Below the pieces are notes generated by a model. The model ran no database searches. It was not told the DNA's origin and saw only the letters and a list, made by a program, of their open reading frames with translations. The translations under genes were made by a program, and so were the position numbers. This document shows positions 34,356 through 41,745 of a DNA stretch of 64,000 nt, in pieces. Source of the stretch: a virus; the IMG/VR virus record IMGVR_UViG_3300030419_002557, positions 1-64,000 of that record, one strand, 5' to 3'. Each line of letters opens with the position of its first letter. The first letter of the stretch is position 1.

Positions 34356-34601
34356 GATTGCCTCCAATCTTTCGTTGTACATACATTCAACCTCTGACAT
34401 CTTTTGTTTCATGTCGATGCAATCAATCAAGAAGTCTTCACTCGGGTCGGTCTGTCTTTCCTTTTTTTGTTTTCGTCTATGCTTTTGGTAGTGAATTGAG
34501 CACAAGCCCTTCGCTCGGTGCGGCTTATTACAGCCCCTCACGCTGCACGTTAGGTGCCTCATGCTCGGCCTGCCCCGGCCTCGCTTTACTGTCTGCTTCA
34601 T
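33909..34601 (-). CDS. Zinc-finger protein with internal second start, 230 aa
   Basis: ATG preceded by GGAGGCAAAAA. Residues 19-38 hold C-x4-C-x8-C-x3-H (CSVRGCNKPHRAKGLCSIHY), a finger found beside phage HNH/AP2-type proteins. A Lys/Arg-rich linker follows. At residue 83 a second ATG carries its own GGAGGCAATC leader in the same frame. The C-terminal half has NDEVRAILRAIDRVEKN and a coiled-coil-like end. A DNA-binding role is probable. Confidence 0.65.
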   Translation of the reverse strand: MKQTVKRGRGRPSMRHLTCSVRGCNKPHRAKGLCSIHYQKHRRKQKKERQTDPSEDFLIDCIDMKQKMSEVECMYNERLEAIMAKKDKKSSPNKAYTNDEVRAILRAIDRVEKNPGPGVKTNPKNLKFWEEVSTILWHDSDYHRGAGALKSWYNKRQREQRESDTKPGGPLAENYTQIGHEVQDMRDDISEILTEMAGIREFRESVVASVDDIRQTLRDICDLLTAGGSK

Positions 34602-36082
34602 TTTTTGCCTCCGTTAAACCATTCGGGTAGTCCAGCGTCTGATAGGTGGACAGCAATGGCGGCACCGATACGGGTGCAGCCTTTGGAGAAATCAAGGTCG
34701 TAGTGAGAGTTCGCGTGCTTGTGAGCAAACTCATGGATGATGAGGTCAAGATACTTCTCGAAGCCACGCCGGGTACTGACAGCTTGAGTTGGCCAGCGCT
34801 TGCCAAGTCGACGCTTGTTTAGCAACACTGTACCTCCTCCGTAGCAAGCGCTATAGCCCCGTGGGTCACTGACCCAGTTCACATGGCAAGTGGTGTTATG
34901 CACAAGGGTGTGAAGCTTTTCTGCGTACTCGCTCAAGTTCCTCATGTCTTCTGTCCACTTGTCTCTTGGGATGGTGACATCCTTGCCATCAGCCGCAAAG
35001 TCAACGCCAGCGTCCTTGAACTTGGTTGTGGCACTGGTCACGGGTTTATTGTTGCGAATGGTATCGTGTGCCTTCTTTGACCAACTGCCGCCGTAGACTA
35101 CGGCGTAGCCTTGTGCTGCGGCAGCGGCTGAAGCAGCCGGGTTGGTCGGGTCGTGCATGACTCTCTTCTTCCCGTGCTTCTGATCCAAGACCCTCGAAAC
35201 TGATTCGGCTTCGATAAAGTCCGACTCCATAGCCTCAGCAACCCAAGCCTGTGACGCTTCTTCCTTAGTCAACAAGTCGCGGGTTGCATTGAGAACAAGA
35301 GCGCAGAGCTTCCGACTGTAGGCTGGAGTGACTGAGTCCCTCTCCATGTTCAACGGAACCTTCTGCTTGACGTTGATGTGGTACTTGGTCGGGTTCTCCA
35401 CAACGGGAATCCCAAGCTCGTAGATCATCGGTGTCTCACCGTCGAGGGTCTCGTAGACTTCGATGGTTGTCTTGCGGCTCGTTCGAATGAGGTCGCCCTC
35501 ATCGTTCACGACAACTGTTGGCATCGACTCCTTGAACTCACTGAGTGAATCTCGCGTCACCAGTTCCTCACCATTGACTGTAGTGACAAAGCCACTCGGA
35601 GCGACAAAGGTGTGGACGTGCTCGGTCATCATAGCCAGCACTTCTTTCGAAGCCCTGAACTCAGCGGTGACCTTTGAGCCCTCCTCTGTCTTGCGGCGCA
35701 GTCGTTTACGCCCTCCCTCTTTTGAGAAGGAGTACCCACCAGTGGTTGTGAGGATCTCCACGGACCCGCCAGTCTCGATGCAGTGCGCGATAACCAGCTT
35801 CTCTCCCATGTTGAACCGACCACGAAGGTTAGCGTTGCCCTTCTTGTTTGACTCAGCGAACAAGGTGTACGCATGGCTCAAGTCGAGGAACCCGTCAGGG
35901 TCATCGTCGACGATGGTGATGCGGCCCTTGCCGTGGCCTATTGACTCAATGGTCATAGTCACCTTGGAAACCTGCTGGTCCCAGGCGTTTTGGATTAGCT
36001 CAGTGGGGATCCAGTTGAGCCCGTTGCGGGACGTAAGCTTGCTTAGCCCCTTTGTAGATACTGTTAGAACTGGCGATGCCAT
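34598..36082 (-). CDS. GHKL ATPase fused to a zincin metallopeptidase, 494 aa
   Basis: The N-terminal half has the GHKL (Hsp90/gyrase B/MutL) set: TELIQNAWD (E28, N32), DDDPDG at 59-64, a mobile lid region, and GRFNMGEK at 88-95. Residues 450-460 read HEFAHKHANSH, the metzincin spacing HExxHxxxxxH with Ala in place of the usual Gly. The middle includes an Ala-rich linker. Strong GGAGGCAAC leader. A phage Hsp90-like ATPase joined to a protease suggests a remodelling or host-takeover function; both activities are inferred from motifs. Confidence 0.8.
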   Translation of the reverse strand: MASPVLTVSTKGLSKLTSRNGLNWIPTELIQNAWDQQVSKVTMTIESIGHGKGRITIVDDDPDGFLDLSHAYTLFAESNKKGNANLRGRFNMGEKLVIAHCIETGGSVEILTTTGGYSFSKEGGRKRLRRKTEEGSKVTAEFRASKEVLAMMTEHVHTFVAPSGFVTTVNGEELVTRDSLSEFKESMPTVVVNDEGDLIRTSRKTTIEVYETLDGETPMIYELGIPVVENPTKYHINVKQKVPLNMERDSVTPAYSRKLCALVLNATRDLLTKEEASQAWVAEAMESDFIEAESVSRVLDQKHGKKRVMHDPTNPAASAAAAAQGYAVVYGGSWSKKAHDTIRNNKPVTSATTKFKDAGVDFAADGKDVTIPRDKWTEDMRNLSEYAEKLHTLVHNTTCHVNWVSDPRGYSACYGGGTVLLNKRRLGKRWPTQAVSTRRGFEKYLDLIIHEFAHKHANSHYDLDFSKGCTRIGAAIAVHLSDAGLPEWFNGGKK

Positions 36083-36306
36083 TAGTTGCCTCCTTGAATG
36101 TATTTGAAATGATTCTCTTGAACCTTCGCGTATTCGTTAGGTTCATCGTGTAGCCATACCACCCAAAGGTGGAATGGATAGGTCCACTGCCCAAGCAGTG
36201 TCCCTACCTTTCCTTTGTGCTCACCGTATGTGATCTCAACAAAGGGTTTCTTGTCCAGTGAAGTGCAGTGGATGAAGTTGTCAGGGTTGTACTCGTCGAG
36301 TTCCAT
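36082..36306 (-). CDS. Hypothetical KOW-like small protein, 74 aa
   Basis: TGATG overlap with the upstream stop. The middle reads FVEITYGEHKGKVGTLLGQW, reminiscent of a KOW/SH3 turn, followed by aromatic-rich strands. The upstream gene's poly-Glu codons (GAGGAGGAAGAG) double as the ribosome site. Function unknown. Confidence 0.6.
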   Translation of the reverse strand: MELDEYNPDNFIHCTSLDKKPFVEITYGEHKGKVGTLLGQWTYPFHLWVVWLHDEPNEYAKVQENHFKYIQGGN

Positions 36307-36548
36307 CACTCTTCCTCCTCCTCTTCTTCCTCAACAGGCCATGTGCCAGCCTCCATTGCCTCTCGGAAGAAATACTGGGCCATGCAGAGTTCGTGGTCGT
36401 CAAGCATGCGAGCGTCTCTTCCCTGGTAGTGGTGCGAAACGTAGTTCAAGAACTCATTCGCCTCGTCGTGGTCATCAAACACTGGGCCGAATGCGGTCCC
36501 AGTGGTTGTGCAAACAAGCACAGCACCTTGCTCTGTTTCAACAGCCAT
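36306..36548 (-). CDS. Hypothetical acidic protein, 80 aa
   Basis: TGATG overlap with the upstream gene. Globular start (MAVETEQGAVLVCTTTGTAF), helical middle, and a C terminus of eight consecutive Glu residues that also supplies the next gene's Shine-Dalgarno sequence. Function unknown. Confidence 0.6.
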   Translation of the reverse strand: MAVETEQGAVLVCTTTGTAFGPVFDDHDEANEFLNYVSHHYQGRDARMLDDHELCMAQYFFREAMEAGTWPVEEEEEEEE

Positions 36549-36769
36549 CACTCCTCCTCACATTCGGTGACGTGTCCACCGCTACAGCTACCACCGTGGT
36601 ATGCCTCGACCAGCAGGGCAGGATGTTCGACATCAAACTCTACCGAGGTCCCGCATTCTTGTTCGCTTGTCATTTCATGGGCAAGCTCGATTGCCTTCTC
36701 TTTCGAGTCGGCCTCGACCTCGACGATGACGAACACAGTGTGCTCCATTTCAACATGATAGGTCGCCAT
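36548..36769 (-). CDS. Hypothetical small protein, 73 aa
   Basis: TAATG overlap with the upstream stop. Begins with beta strands then EADSKEKAIELAHEM, like small alpha/beta phage proteins, and ends CSGGHVTECEEE. Two C-terminal Cys plus His might bind metal, though weakly supported. Confidence 0.6.
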   Translation of the reverse strand: MATYHVEMEHTVFVIVEVEADSKEKAIELAHEMTSEQECGTSVEFDVEHPALLVEAYHGGSCSGGHVTECEEE

Positions 36770-37326
36770 TATTCACCTCCTTCTTCTTTGCGTGGTTTGA
36801 GCTTACGCTCAGTGGCCTCGGCTGGAGCCTCGGCTGGGGCAGGGAACAGGGCCTCGGCCTCGGCGCGAGTCAACTCACGTTGCTCGATCACCAGCCCTTC
36901 GCTCTGAACCTTGACCACACCCTTGACGTTGATGGGTGGTAGACCTTCCTTCACAATCCTACGGACTGTGGAGAGGGCCTCGTCCAGGCCGTACTGCTCT
37001 TCGAGCAGCTTTGCCGCGTCCTTATCCATGGTGTGAGCTTCCTTGAACAACTTGATAAGCGTCCGAGTAGAAGACTCTTTGGTGTACCCTGCATGCTTGA
37101 GCATGAGGGCCAACACCCTGGTGTAAGGAATGCGTGCTGTACCAGCCCTCGGGCTGGGGTCCTCGGCCACGTCAACCTGTACGGTTCCGTGGACGAGCAC
37201 AGGCACATCGTATGAACCTGCTTCCAGATTGCTACGCGCTGCCTTGAACGTCTTGTCGTTGATAAGTTTACCGATTGCCACGATGAGCAAGTCGGTCATG
37301 TCTTGGGGGGGGATAGATTGTCCCAT
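36769..37326 (-). CDS. Hypothetical protein with Ala/Pro-rich tail, 185 aa
   Basis: Leader GGAGGCAACATAACT. The first codons contain a run of eight C on the coding strand (37305-37312) encoding Ile-Pro-Pro. The body is helical with ARIPYTRVLALMLKHAGYTK, and the last 40 residues are Glu/Ala/Pro/Lys-rich. The GTGACA repeat site lies about 51 bases upstream. Not recognised. Confidence 0.7.
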   Translation of the reverse strand: MGQSIPPQDMTDLLIVAIGKLINDKTFKAARSNLEAGSYDVPVLVHGTVQVDVAEDPSPRAGTARIPYTRVLALMLKHAGYTKESSTRTLIKLFKEAHTMDKDAAKLLEEQYGLDEALSTVRRIVKEGLPPINVKGVVKVQSEGLVIEQRELTRAEAEALFPAPAEAPAEATERKLKPRKEEGGE

Positions 37327-37376
37327 AGTTATGTTGCCTCCGTGGATACATAGTAACCACGATGTTTATGTTTGAG

Positions 37377-37402
37377 TGTCACGAAATGTCACAGCATGTC
37401 AC
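37377..37402 (-). promoter_or_regulatory. GTGACA repeat site 1 (three copies)
   Basis: Three copies of GTGACA (minus strand) at exactly 10-bp period: 37377, 37387 and 37397. They lie 51 bases upstream of the start at 37326 and overlap the end of the preceding gene. Likely a binding site for a regulator; see the related sites. Confidence 0.6.
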
Positions 37403-37863
37403 AGCATGCTGTCTTCTACGATTATCGGTTCTGTTTTCTCCTCCATCATGAGTTGTCGGTACATGATAAACGGTTGAAGTTTCACGGGTTTATTCTCTCC
37501 TCCGTTGTGATTGACGCGGGTGCATCTGATGTCTGGCAGGTTGGTCAGCGGTCCCAGGTGGTCGCAGTTGATGTCGAACACATAGTCCGCAAAAACATAC
37601 CGTTCGTTTGAGACTACACCTATGTTCTCTACACTTAGTGGACGCCTCTTGTTCTGCTGCTGGCATGCCCACACCACCCACCTTGTCGCAAGGATTGTTG
37701 GGCTGGTGAAGCGGGGCTTTGTTTGCCCCTGGTAGAGATCGACCATGAACTTCAAGAGCATGTCGCCCACCGTCCTGGCGTCTCCACCTTCGGGTAGCCA
37801 GTGGCAGACCTTTGCATAGGTCTCCACCCCTACGTTGAATCGCACAAGGTAGACCTTTGTCAT
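37399..37863 (-). CDS. Hypothetical protein, 154 aa
   Basis: ATGA overlap with the upstream 51-residue gene. Begins MTKVYLVRFNVGVETYAKV and contains TRWVVWACQQQNKR and a FDINCDHLGPLTNLPD stretch. A globular alpha/beta protein without recognised motif. Its stop lies inside the GTGACA repeats. Confidence 0.65.
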   Translation of the reverse strand: MTKVYLVRFNVGVETYAKVCHWLPEGGDARTVGDMLLKFMVDLYQGQTKPRFTSPTILATRWVVWACQQQNKRRPLSVENIGVVSNERYVFADYVFDINCDHLGPLTNLPDIRCTRVNHNGGENKPVKLQPFIMYRQLMMEEKTEPIIVEDSML

Positions 37864-38015
37864 GGCTTCTTCCTTTCGCGTGGGTCTTTGGGCAGCAGTT
37901 CCCAGATGTCTGGTTCGTACTGCACAAAGGTTTTTTGTCCAGGCTCAAGGATCTTCTTAGACTCCACCCACTTTCGTCGGTGTGTCGGGTTGAGTTTTTT
38001 GTCTAAGAGTTTCAT
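37860..38015 (-). CDS. Small basic protein, 51 aa
   Basis: Coupled at both ends by ATGA overlaps. Sequence starts MKLLDKKLNPTHRRKWVESK and is Lys-rich throughout with an acidic WELLPKD near the end. Function unknown; the overlaps at both ends support it being translated. Confidence 0.6.
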   Translation of the reverse strand: MKLLDKKLNPTHRRKWVESKKILEPGQKTFVQYEPDIWELLPKDPRERKKP

Positions 38016-38425
38016 TTGAACCCCCCGTCATTCATCGATGGGGGCTCCTGCATCTGCTCACTGAGCCTATCCATGTAGTCATTCGTCCATGCATAAAGAG
38101 CCCGCTCGATCAGGATGGCTGCTCGCTTGCTTGGAACCTTCGTCAGGAATCCCTTGCGAGTGCCTTTGTCGTATGGGACAGGGGTTGCAAACTGTTCTGC
38201 CGTGATGTCCAGTACCTGCCCGCTCGGGTCGATTAGATACCAGTGCGGCGCACCTTCGTGACGGACAAAGCAGGGCGTGTACCCTGCATCCTTCCCGCCA
38301 AGCAAGTGGTAGGCCGCCTCGGATGCGACGTAGCAGTGGCCTGTGACGGGGCAATCGCTGCCCCGCCAAGGCTCACGCCTCAAGTCGTCGCTTACTTCAA
38401 GCGCATCGAGTAGTGCGTTCATCAT
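38012..38425 (-). CDS. Hypothetical protein with Cys/His/Asp motif, 137 aa
   Basis: Contains CPVTGHCYVASEAAYHLLGG, then HEGAPHWYLID and VLDITAEQF, a Cys...His...Asp order that recalls papain- or transglutaminase-like folds. I recall similar short phage proteins of unknown function. The leader GGAGGTAAGCA is a variant of the GAGGCAAC leader, and the ATG overlaps the upstream stop. Confidence 0.7.
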   Translation of the reverse strand: MMNALLDALEVSDDLRREPWRGSDCPVTGHCYVASEAAYHLLGGKDAGYTPCFVRHEGAPHWYLIDPSGQVLDITAEQFATPVPYDKGTRKGFLTKVPSKRAAILIERALYAWTNDYMDRLSEQMQEPPSMNDGGFK

Positions 38426-38916
38426 TGCTTACCTCCAATCATGTGCATGATTGAGATGGGAGCATCGACAAGGTCACGGGGATGCATGTCGTCCATGCCC
38501 CATGGTGCGTCCTCGTAGCCCCGGACTCGCTCTTGAGTTGACTTCGAGATGATCCGCAGCAGCCTGTAGCCGTCGCTATCGTAGTAGTCGTTCGACTCGC
38601 ATGACTGGTACTCAAGGCAGCCGATGGCCTTGAACATCTCGCCTGGTGTGAGAGGGTTGACCTCAAAGTATTGGAGCAGCTTGTCACGGAAGATGTAGGT
38701 GTCGTCGCCGCCACTGACCCGTTCGTGGTCGTGGTTGGGGTAGCGAGTGTCAAGACTCCTGACGTTCTCCTTGTCAAGGATAGTGACGAGCAGCCTGCCT
38801 TCATCCATGAAGGAGTTGGAAGGGTCCTCAAAGGTGTATTGGCGGTACTGGCGGGTGCCGATGTAGCTCCCGACGATAGCGCATAGGTGGGTAAGGGTGC
38901 ATTGAAATGCTGACAT
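38422..38916 (-). CDS. Hypothetical protein, 164 aa
   Basis: Start set by GAGGCAACC-ATG at 38916; the open frame extends to 39102, but that part overlaps the next gene and reads like shadow sequence. Contains YRQYTFEDPSNSFMDEG and an acidic/Tyr-rich middle. Not recognised. Confidence 0.7.
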   Translation of the reverse strand: MSAFQCTLTHLCAIVGSYIGTRQYRQYTFEDPSNSFMDEGRLLVTILDKENVRSLDTRYPNHDHERVSGGDDTYIFRDKLLQYFEVNPLTPGEMFKAIGCLEYQSCESNDYYDSDGYRLLRIISKSTQERVRGYEDAPWGMDDMHPRDLVDAPISIMHMIGGKQ

Positions 38917-38992
38917 GGTTGCCTCAATAGTTGTTAGTCGGTTGAAAGATGGGCAGTTTCGTGACGTGCCCAGGTCTTGCCTCACGTTTTGT

Positions 38993-39535
38993 TCAGGCCA
39001 GCCTGACTGGCATGACCACTGCTGACACAAGCCTCTCCACGTTTGTGACCAGGATTGGTCCGAGTGGATCGGTTGGCTTCTGGGTGACGGTGATCTCTCC
39101 ATCGCCTACCCACTTGAGTGCGGCGTTGAGCAGTACAGCGTTCACCCCTGCCTTCTCATGGTGCAGCTTCTGGATAGGCCAGCCGTGTTGGTCGAGGATC
39201 TCAGGGTTGATACCCAGGGTCTGCTTCTCCCATGAGGGTCCAGTCGCGGCGTGGACATCGGCGTGGGTTCGAAGCCACTCATCATGGCGCTCGCTTCCAA
39301 TGAGGTCGAGTGCGATGCTGCCATTGGTCACTGCAATGCGCGGTGCGTTGAATCCTTTGGCGAGCATAAGCCCTCCGATTCCCGTGCTCTTGAACGTGAA
39401 CCGCTTCAGGCCCAGGTCCTTTGGGTTCCACACCCTTTCGCTTTCCCGCTGACGGATAAGCTCCTCAGCGGCCTGTCGGAATGCGCGGGCCATTGCGGTC
39501 CCGGCTCGGTTGATTGTCTTGTCATGGTTGAACAT
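38993..39535 (-). CDS. Hypothetical protein, 180 aa
   Basis: Leader GGAGGCAACC. Basic helical start (MFNHDKTINRAGTAMARAFR) followed by WNPKDLGLKRFTF and a beta-rich C terminus. GTGACA repeat site 2 lies 52 bases upstream. Function unknown. Confidence 0.7.
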   Translation of the reverse strand: MFNHDKTINRAGTAMARAFRQAAEELIRQRESERVWNPKDLGLKRFTFKSTGIGGLMLAKGFNAPRIAVTNGSIALDLIGSERHDEWLRTHADVHAATGPSWEKQTLGINPEILDQHGWPIQKLHHEKAGVNAVLLNAALKWVGDGEITVTQKPTDPLGPILVTNVERLVSAVVMPVRLA

Positions 39536-39586
39536 GGTTGCCTCCGTTTGTTCATAGTGTAAGTAGCATAGCTACGGTTTGTGAGT

Positions 39587-39602
39587 TGTCACGGTATGTC
39601 AC
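39587..39602 (-). promoter_or_regulatory. GTGACA repeat site 2
   Basis: Two copies of GTGACA on the minus strand at 39587 and 39597, a 10-bp period, 52 bases upstream of the ATG at 39535. Same geometry as site 1. Confidence 0.6.
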
Positions 39603-39604
39603 AA

Positions 39605-39850
39605 CTATTTGAATGCAGCCTGCACCACCCGTCCTTCCGGGCTGATGACTGCGTGCAGTGTCCAGCCTGGTTTCGGTGTGGCCGTCTTACTGTTCGCCTG
39701 CCTTGTCCACTTGAGGATCATGACCAGGCACACGTTGCCTGAGTCATCCATTGCTGGTGTGTCCCAGTTGATAGCGCTTGTGCCTGTGTCCTTTCGGTAC
39801 GAGTCCACTAAGGCGGTGATGATCTTTTCCTGGGCTTTGGTCTTACCCAT
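39605..39850 (-). CDS. Hypothetical small protein, 81 aa
   Basis: Overlaps the upstream gene by eight bases. Starts MGKTKAQEKIITALVDSYRK, then beta-rich GNVCLVMILKWTRQA and a Pro-rich turn. Probably a small alpha/beta domain; no family recognised. Confidence 0.6.
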   Translation of the reverse strand: MGKTKAQEKIITALVDSYRKDTGTSAINWDTPAMDDSGNVCLVMILKWTRQANSKTATPKPGWTLHAVISPEGRVVQAAFK

Positions 39851-40202
39851 AGATCACCTCCCCAAAGCAAGCCATCTGGATGATGGCGTCGGCAATGTCG
39901 GAGCCGACATCGCTACTGTCTCCCTCTGCTACCAGTCTTCTGATTGCGGACATGTAGTAGTCGTTGAGCGGTGCCTTCACGAACAGGTCGAGCGCGGCCT
40001 GCTCTACCTTCTCTCGGGTCAGGCTGTACGATGTTTCATCATCATCCGAATCGATGACAAGGTAGGACTTGTATGCCCCGTCCTCGCCCGTGTTGTCGAT
40101 GGCTCCAGCCATGGCCCAGTAGCCAATGCCGTAGCCTGCCATGTCTACGATGCCTTCGTAGTCGTCTTGTGACAGTTCAAAAGTGATTGCTGATGTCGCC
40201 AT
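39843..40202 (-). CDS. Hypothetical protein, 119 aa
   Basis: TGATG overlap with the upstream stop; ATG at 40202 preferred over the adjacent upstream start. Acidic, Ala/Ile-rich, containing ADAIIQMACFGEVIYG at the end and DYYMSAIRRL. Function unknown. Confidence 0.65.
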   Translation of the reverse strand: MATSAITFELSQDDYEGIVDMAGYGIGYWAMAGAIDNTGEDGAYKSYLVIDSDDDETSYSLTREKVEQAALDLFVKAPLNDYYMSAIRRLVAEGDSSDVGSDIADAIIQMACFGEVIYG

Positions 40203-40642
40203 CACTCACCTCCTTCTTCGGCTTTGTTGGGCCGGTCAAGATTGTTGTAGTGGACATAGAGTTGCGTGCGAACATCGCGCTTCCCTGTCGGATCGAACAC
40301 CGTCCACTTCTCGTAGTGCGAAGACCAGCGGGTGATGTCCATCGCTTGGCGCTCCTCGTCACTCAGGGCATCCCACTCCTCTACGGTGTATCCCTCATCA
40401 GTCCCCTGTGGAGTTTCAACCCACGTCGTAAGACCTGTGAACTCAAAGCCACAAGCCTTGACCTCTTCGTGCAGTTCTTCAAGCACCTCCGTTTGGTGCC
40501 TCCCGCCCCATGGGAGTCCGCCGTCTCGCACAAGCAGATGGATGGTGACGCTCCCGCAGGGGTGAATCATGAGTGAAAGCACTTTAGTGCCAGGGTTTGT
40601 CAAACTCGCAATGACTTGCGTTGGTTGCTTCTCAGCTTCCAT
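40202..40642 (-). CDS. Hypothetical protein, 146 aa
   Basis: Start set by GAGGCAACA-ATG at 40642; an earlier ATG would add a poly-Asn stretch encoded by a GTT repeat. Contains VLSLMIHPCGSVTIHLLV and EVLEELHEEVKACGFEF. First gene of its transcription unit beside the iteron region. Not recognised. Confidence 0.65.
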   Translation of the reverse strand: MEAEKQPTQVIASLTNPGTKVLSLMIHPCGSVTIHLLVRDGGLPWGGRHQTEVLEELHEEVKACGFEFTGLTTWVETPQGTDEGYTVEEWDALSDEERQAMDITRWSSHYEKWTVFDPTGKRDVRTQLYVHYNNLDRPNKAEEGGE

Positions 40643-40720
40643 TGTTGCCTCAGTGTTGTTGTTGTTGTTGTCGGTCAAGTTCTTGTCCTACGATATACAA
40701 AACGAAACGAATCGGGTTTA

Positions 40721-40760
40721 GCGGACAAAGAAAGTTTATTTTATTTTCGGCAGGCTCTCA
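40721..40760. repeat. Shared T-rich intergenic element, copy 1
   Basis: GCGGACAAAG, then a T/A-rich tract, then GCAGGCTC. Related copies lie at 43717-43756 and 46164-46194. Here it overlaps the end of the small membrane gene by three bases. Confidence 0.4.
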
Positions 40761-40880
40761 GTCCCTCATCGAGATGATGAAGCAGAACACTGCCACCAAG
40801 AGGAAAGCACCTGCCAGGGTGTCCAAGATGACATGCCCTTGCTGGGCTGGCTGGTCAATCATCTGGTATTGGATCTTCAT
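40758..40880 (-). CDS. Small membrane protein, 40 aa
   Basis: Hydrophilic start (MKIQYQMIDQPAQQGHV) and one C-terminal membrane segment (LDTLAGAFLLVAVFCFIISM). No clear ribosome site, so confidence is limited. It lies in the gap beside the AT-rich tract and iterons. Confidence 0.4.
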   Translation of the reverse strand: MKIQYQMIDQPAQQGHVILDTLAGAFLLVAVFCFIISMRD

Positions 40881-40894
40881 AGATATACCGTGGG

Positions 40895-41179
40895 ATCTTA
40901 GAGTATATATATATAAATTAATTATCTAACTAATAGCTTTTGAGAGTAGAGGGGAGTGTGAGGGGAGAAGAGAACTTTGATTCCCGCTCTCGCTCTCCGT
41001 TTGGACGGTGACCAAACAGGAACCTAATGATTCCAGACGGTTGGCCACCGCCCTTGGGACGCCTGTCCTCCCCTTGGGACGGTTGCGCTTCACACTTGGG
41101 ACGCTTTGTTTCATGCACCGCAGTCATTTCAATGGTTTACGATTGTCTTTTGGGACACTATCGTCTCGCGACTGGGACG
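40895..41179. other. Candidate replication origin: AT-rich tract plus second iteron array
   Basis: An AT-rich tract at about 40899-40938 is followed by copies of the initiator iteron (here TTGGGACG) at 41053, 41073, 41095, 41149 and 41171, with spacings 20, 22, 54 and 22; a degenerate copy (TTTGGACGG) lies near 40999. Copies 3 and 5 share the 13-mer GGGACGCTTTGTT. No credible gene is seen in the array itself. Direct AT tract plus iterons is the layout of iteron origins; function is inferred. Confidence 0.55.
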
Positions 41180-41241
41180 CTTTGTTACCACGCAGCCAAT
41201 GAGCAAGTGCTCGTGCAACGATCTTCTCAAGGGGGGAAGGC

Positions 41242-41346
41242 TTACTCACGTTCTTGTTCCTCGATTGACTTGATGAATCCATGTGCCTCACTAACAGCCC
41301 AAGCAAACACAAGTATCCACAAGACTTGAAGTGTGAGCCAGATCAT
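41242..41346 (-). CDS. Small membrane protein, 34 aa
   Basis: ATGA overlap with the upstream gene, whose GGAGGTGAGGA end serves as ribosome site. Sequence begins MIWLTLQVLWILVFAWAVS, one membrane-spanning helix, then a charged tail ending EEQERE. Possibly a host-envelope effector. Confidence 0.55.
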   Translation of the reverse strand: MIWLTLQVLWILVFAWAVSEAHGFIKSIEEQERE

Positions 41347-41636
41347 TCCTCACCTCCTTTGAATGCTGGTTGGTATGAGTGAATGACAATCCAAGTCGTG
41401 TCGTGGTTGGTCCATCCTTTCAGGAAGGCCTTGCCCCACAGCATGAGGGCGGCCTGGTCTGAGTCCAGGTTGTGGACCACTTCAAACCTGGCCACGGGGC
41501 TTGGCTCTCCATCGACAGGCCACGTCGTGTAGCATCGTTGCAGTTGTTCGCACCCGACTTGGTCGGGCAGGTTCTCCAACTCTGCGATGTAAAGGTGGGA
41601 CACCTTGTCGACTGGTGCTTTGTATTGACTATTCAT
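41343..41636 (-). CDS. Hypothetical protein, 97 aa
   Basis: Leader GAGGCAACTA. Contains LYIAELENLPDQVGCEQLQR and LMLWGKAFLKGWTNHDTTW, aromatic-rich and globular. Coupled to the small membrane gene downstream. Function unknown. Confidence 0.65.
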   Translation of the reverse strand: MNSQYKAPVDKVSHLYIAELENLPDQVGCEQLQRCYTTWPVDGEPSPVARFEVVHNLDSDQAALMLWGKAFLKGWTNHDTTWIVIHSYQPAFKGGEE

Positions 41637-41696
41637 TAGTTGCCTCGGTGCCCATTGCTGGGCGTGTGTTGGGTTCTAAGGTGGGGGTCAGGGCTT

Positions 41697-41716
41697 GGGT
41701 AGGGGAATGCCTACCC
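41697..41716. other. Intergenic hairpin
   Basis: GGGTAGG-6-CCTACCC, a seven-base-pair stem between two minus-strand genes. No T run on either side, so an RNA processing or attenuation role is more likely than termination. Confidence 0.35.
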
Positions 41717-41745
41717 TCACCCCTTGGTCGCCGTTAGAGGGCATT

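Noticed and set aside
37377-37402. Short regular repeats considered as CRISPR
   Set aside because: Six-base units with four-base spacers and no cas genes; fits a protein-binding site instead.
38917-39102. N-terminal extension of the 164-residue protein
   Set aside because: It overlaps the neighbouring gene and reads as Ser/Gln-rich shadow; the GAGGCAAC leader fixes the start at 38916.
40926-41114. 62-codon minus-strand frame across the iterons
   Set aside because: Its repeated Arg-Pro motifs are just the iterons translated; no ribosome site.
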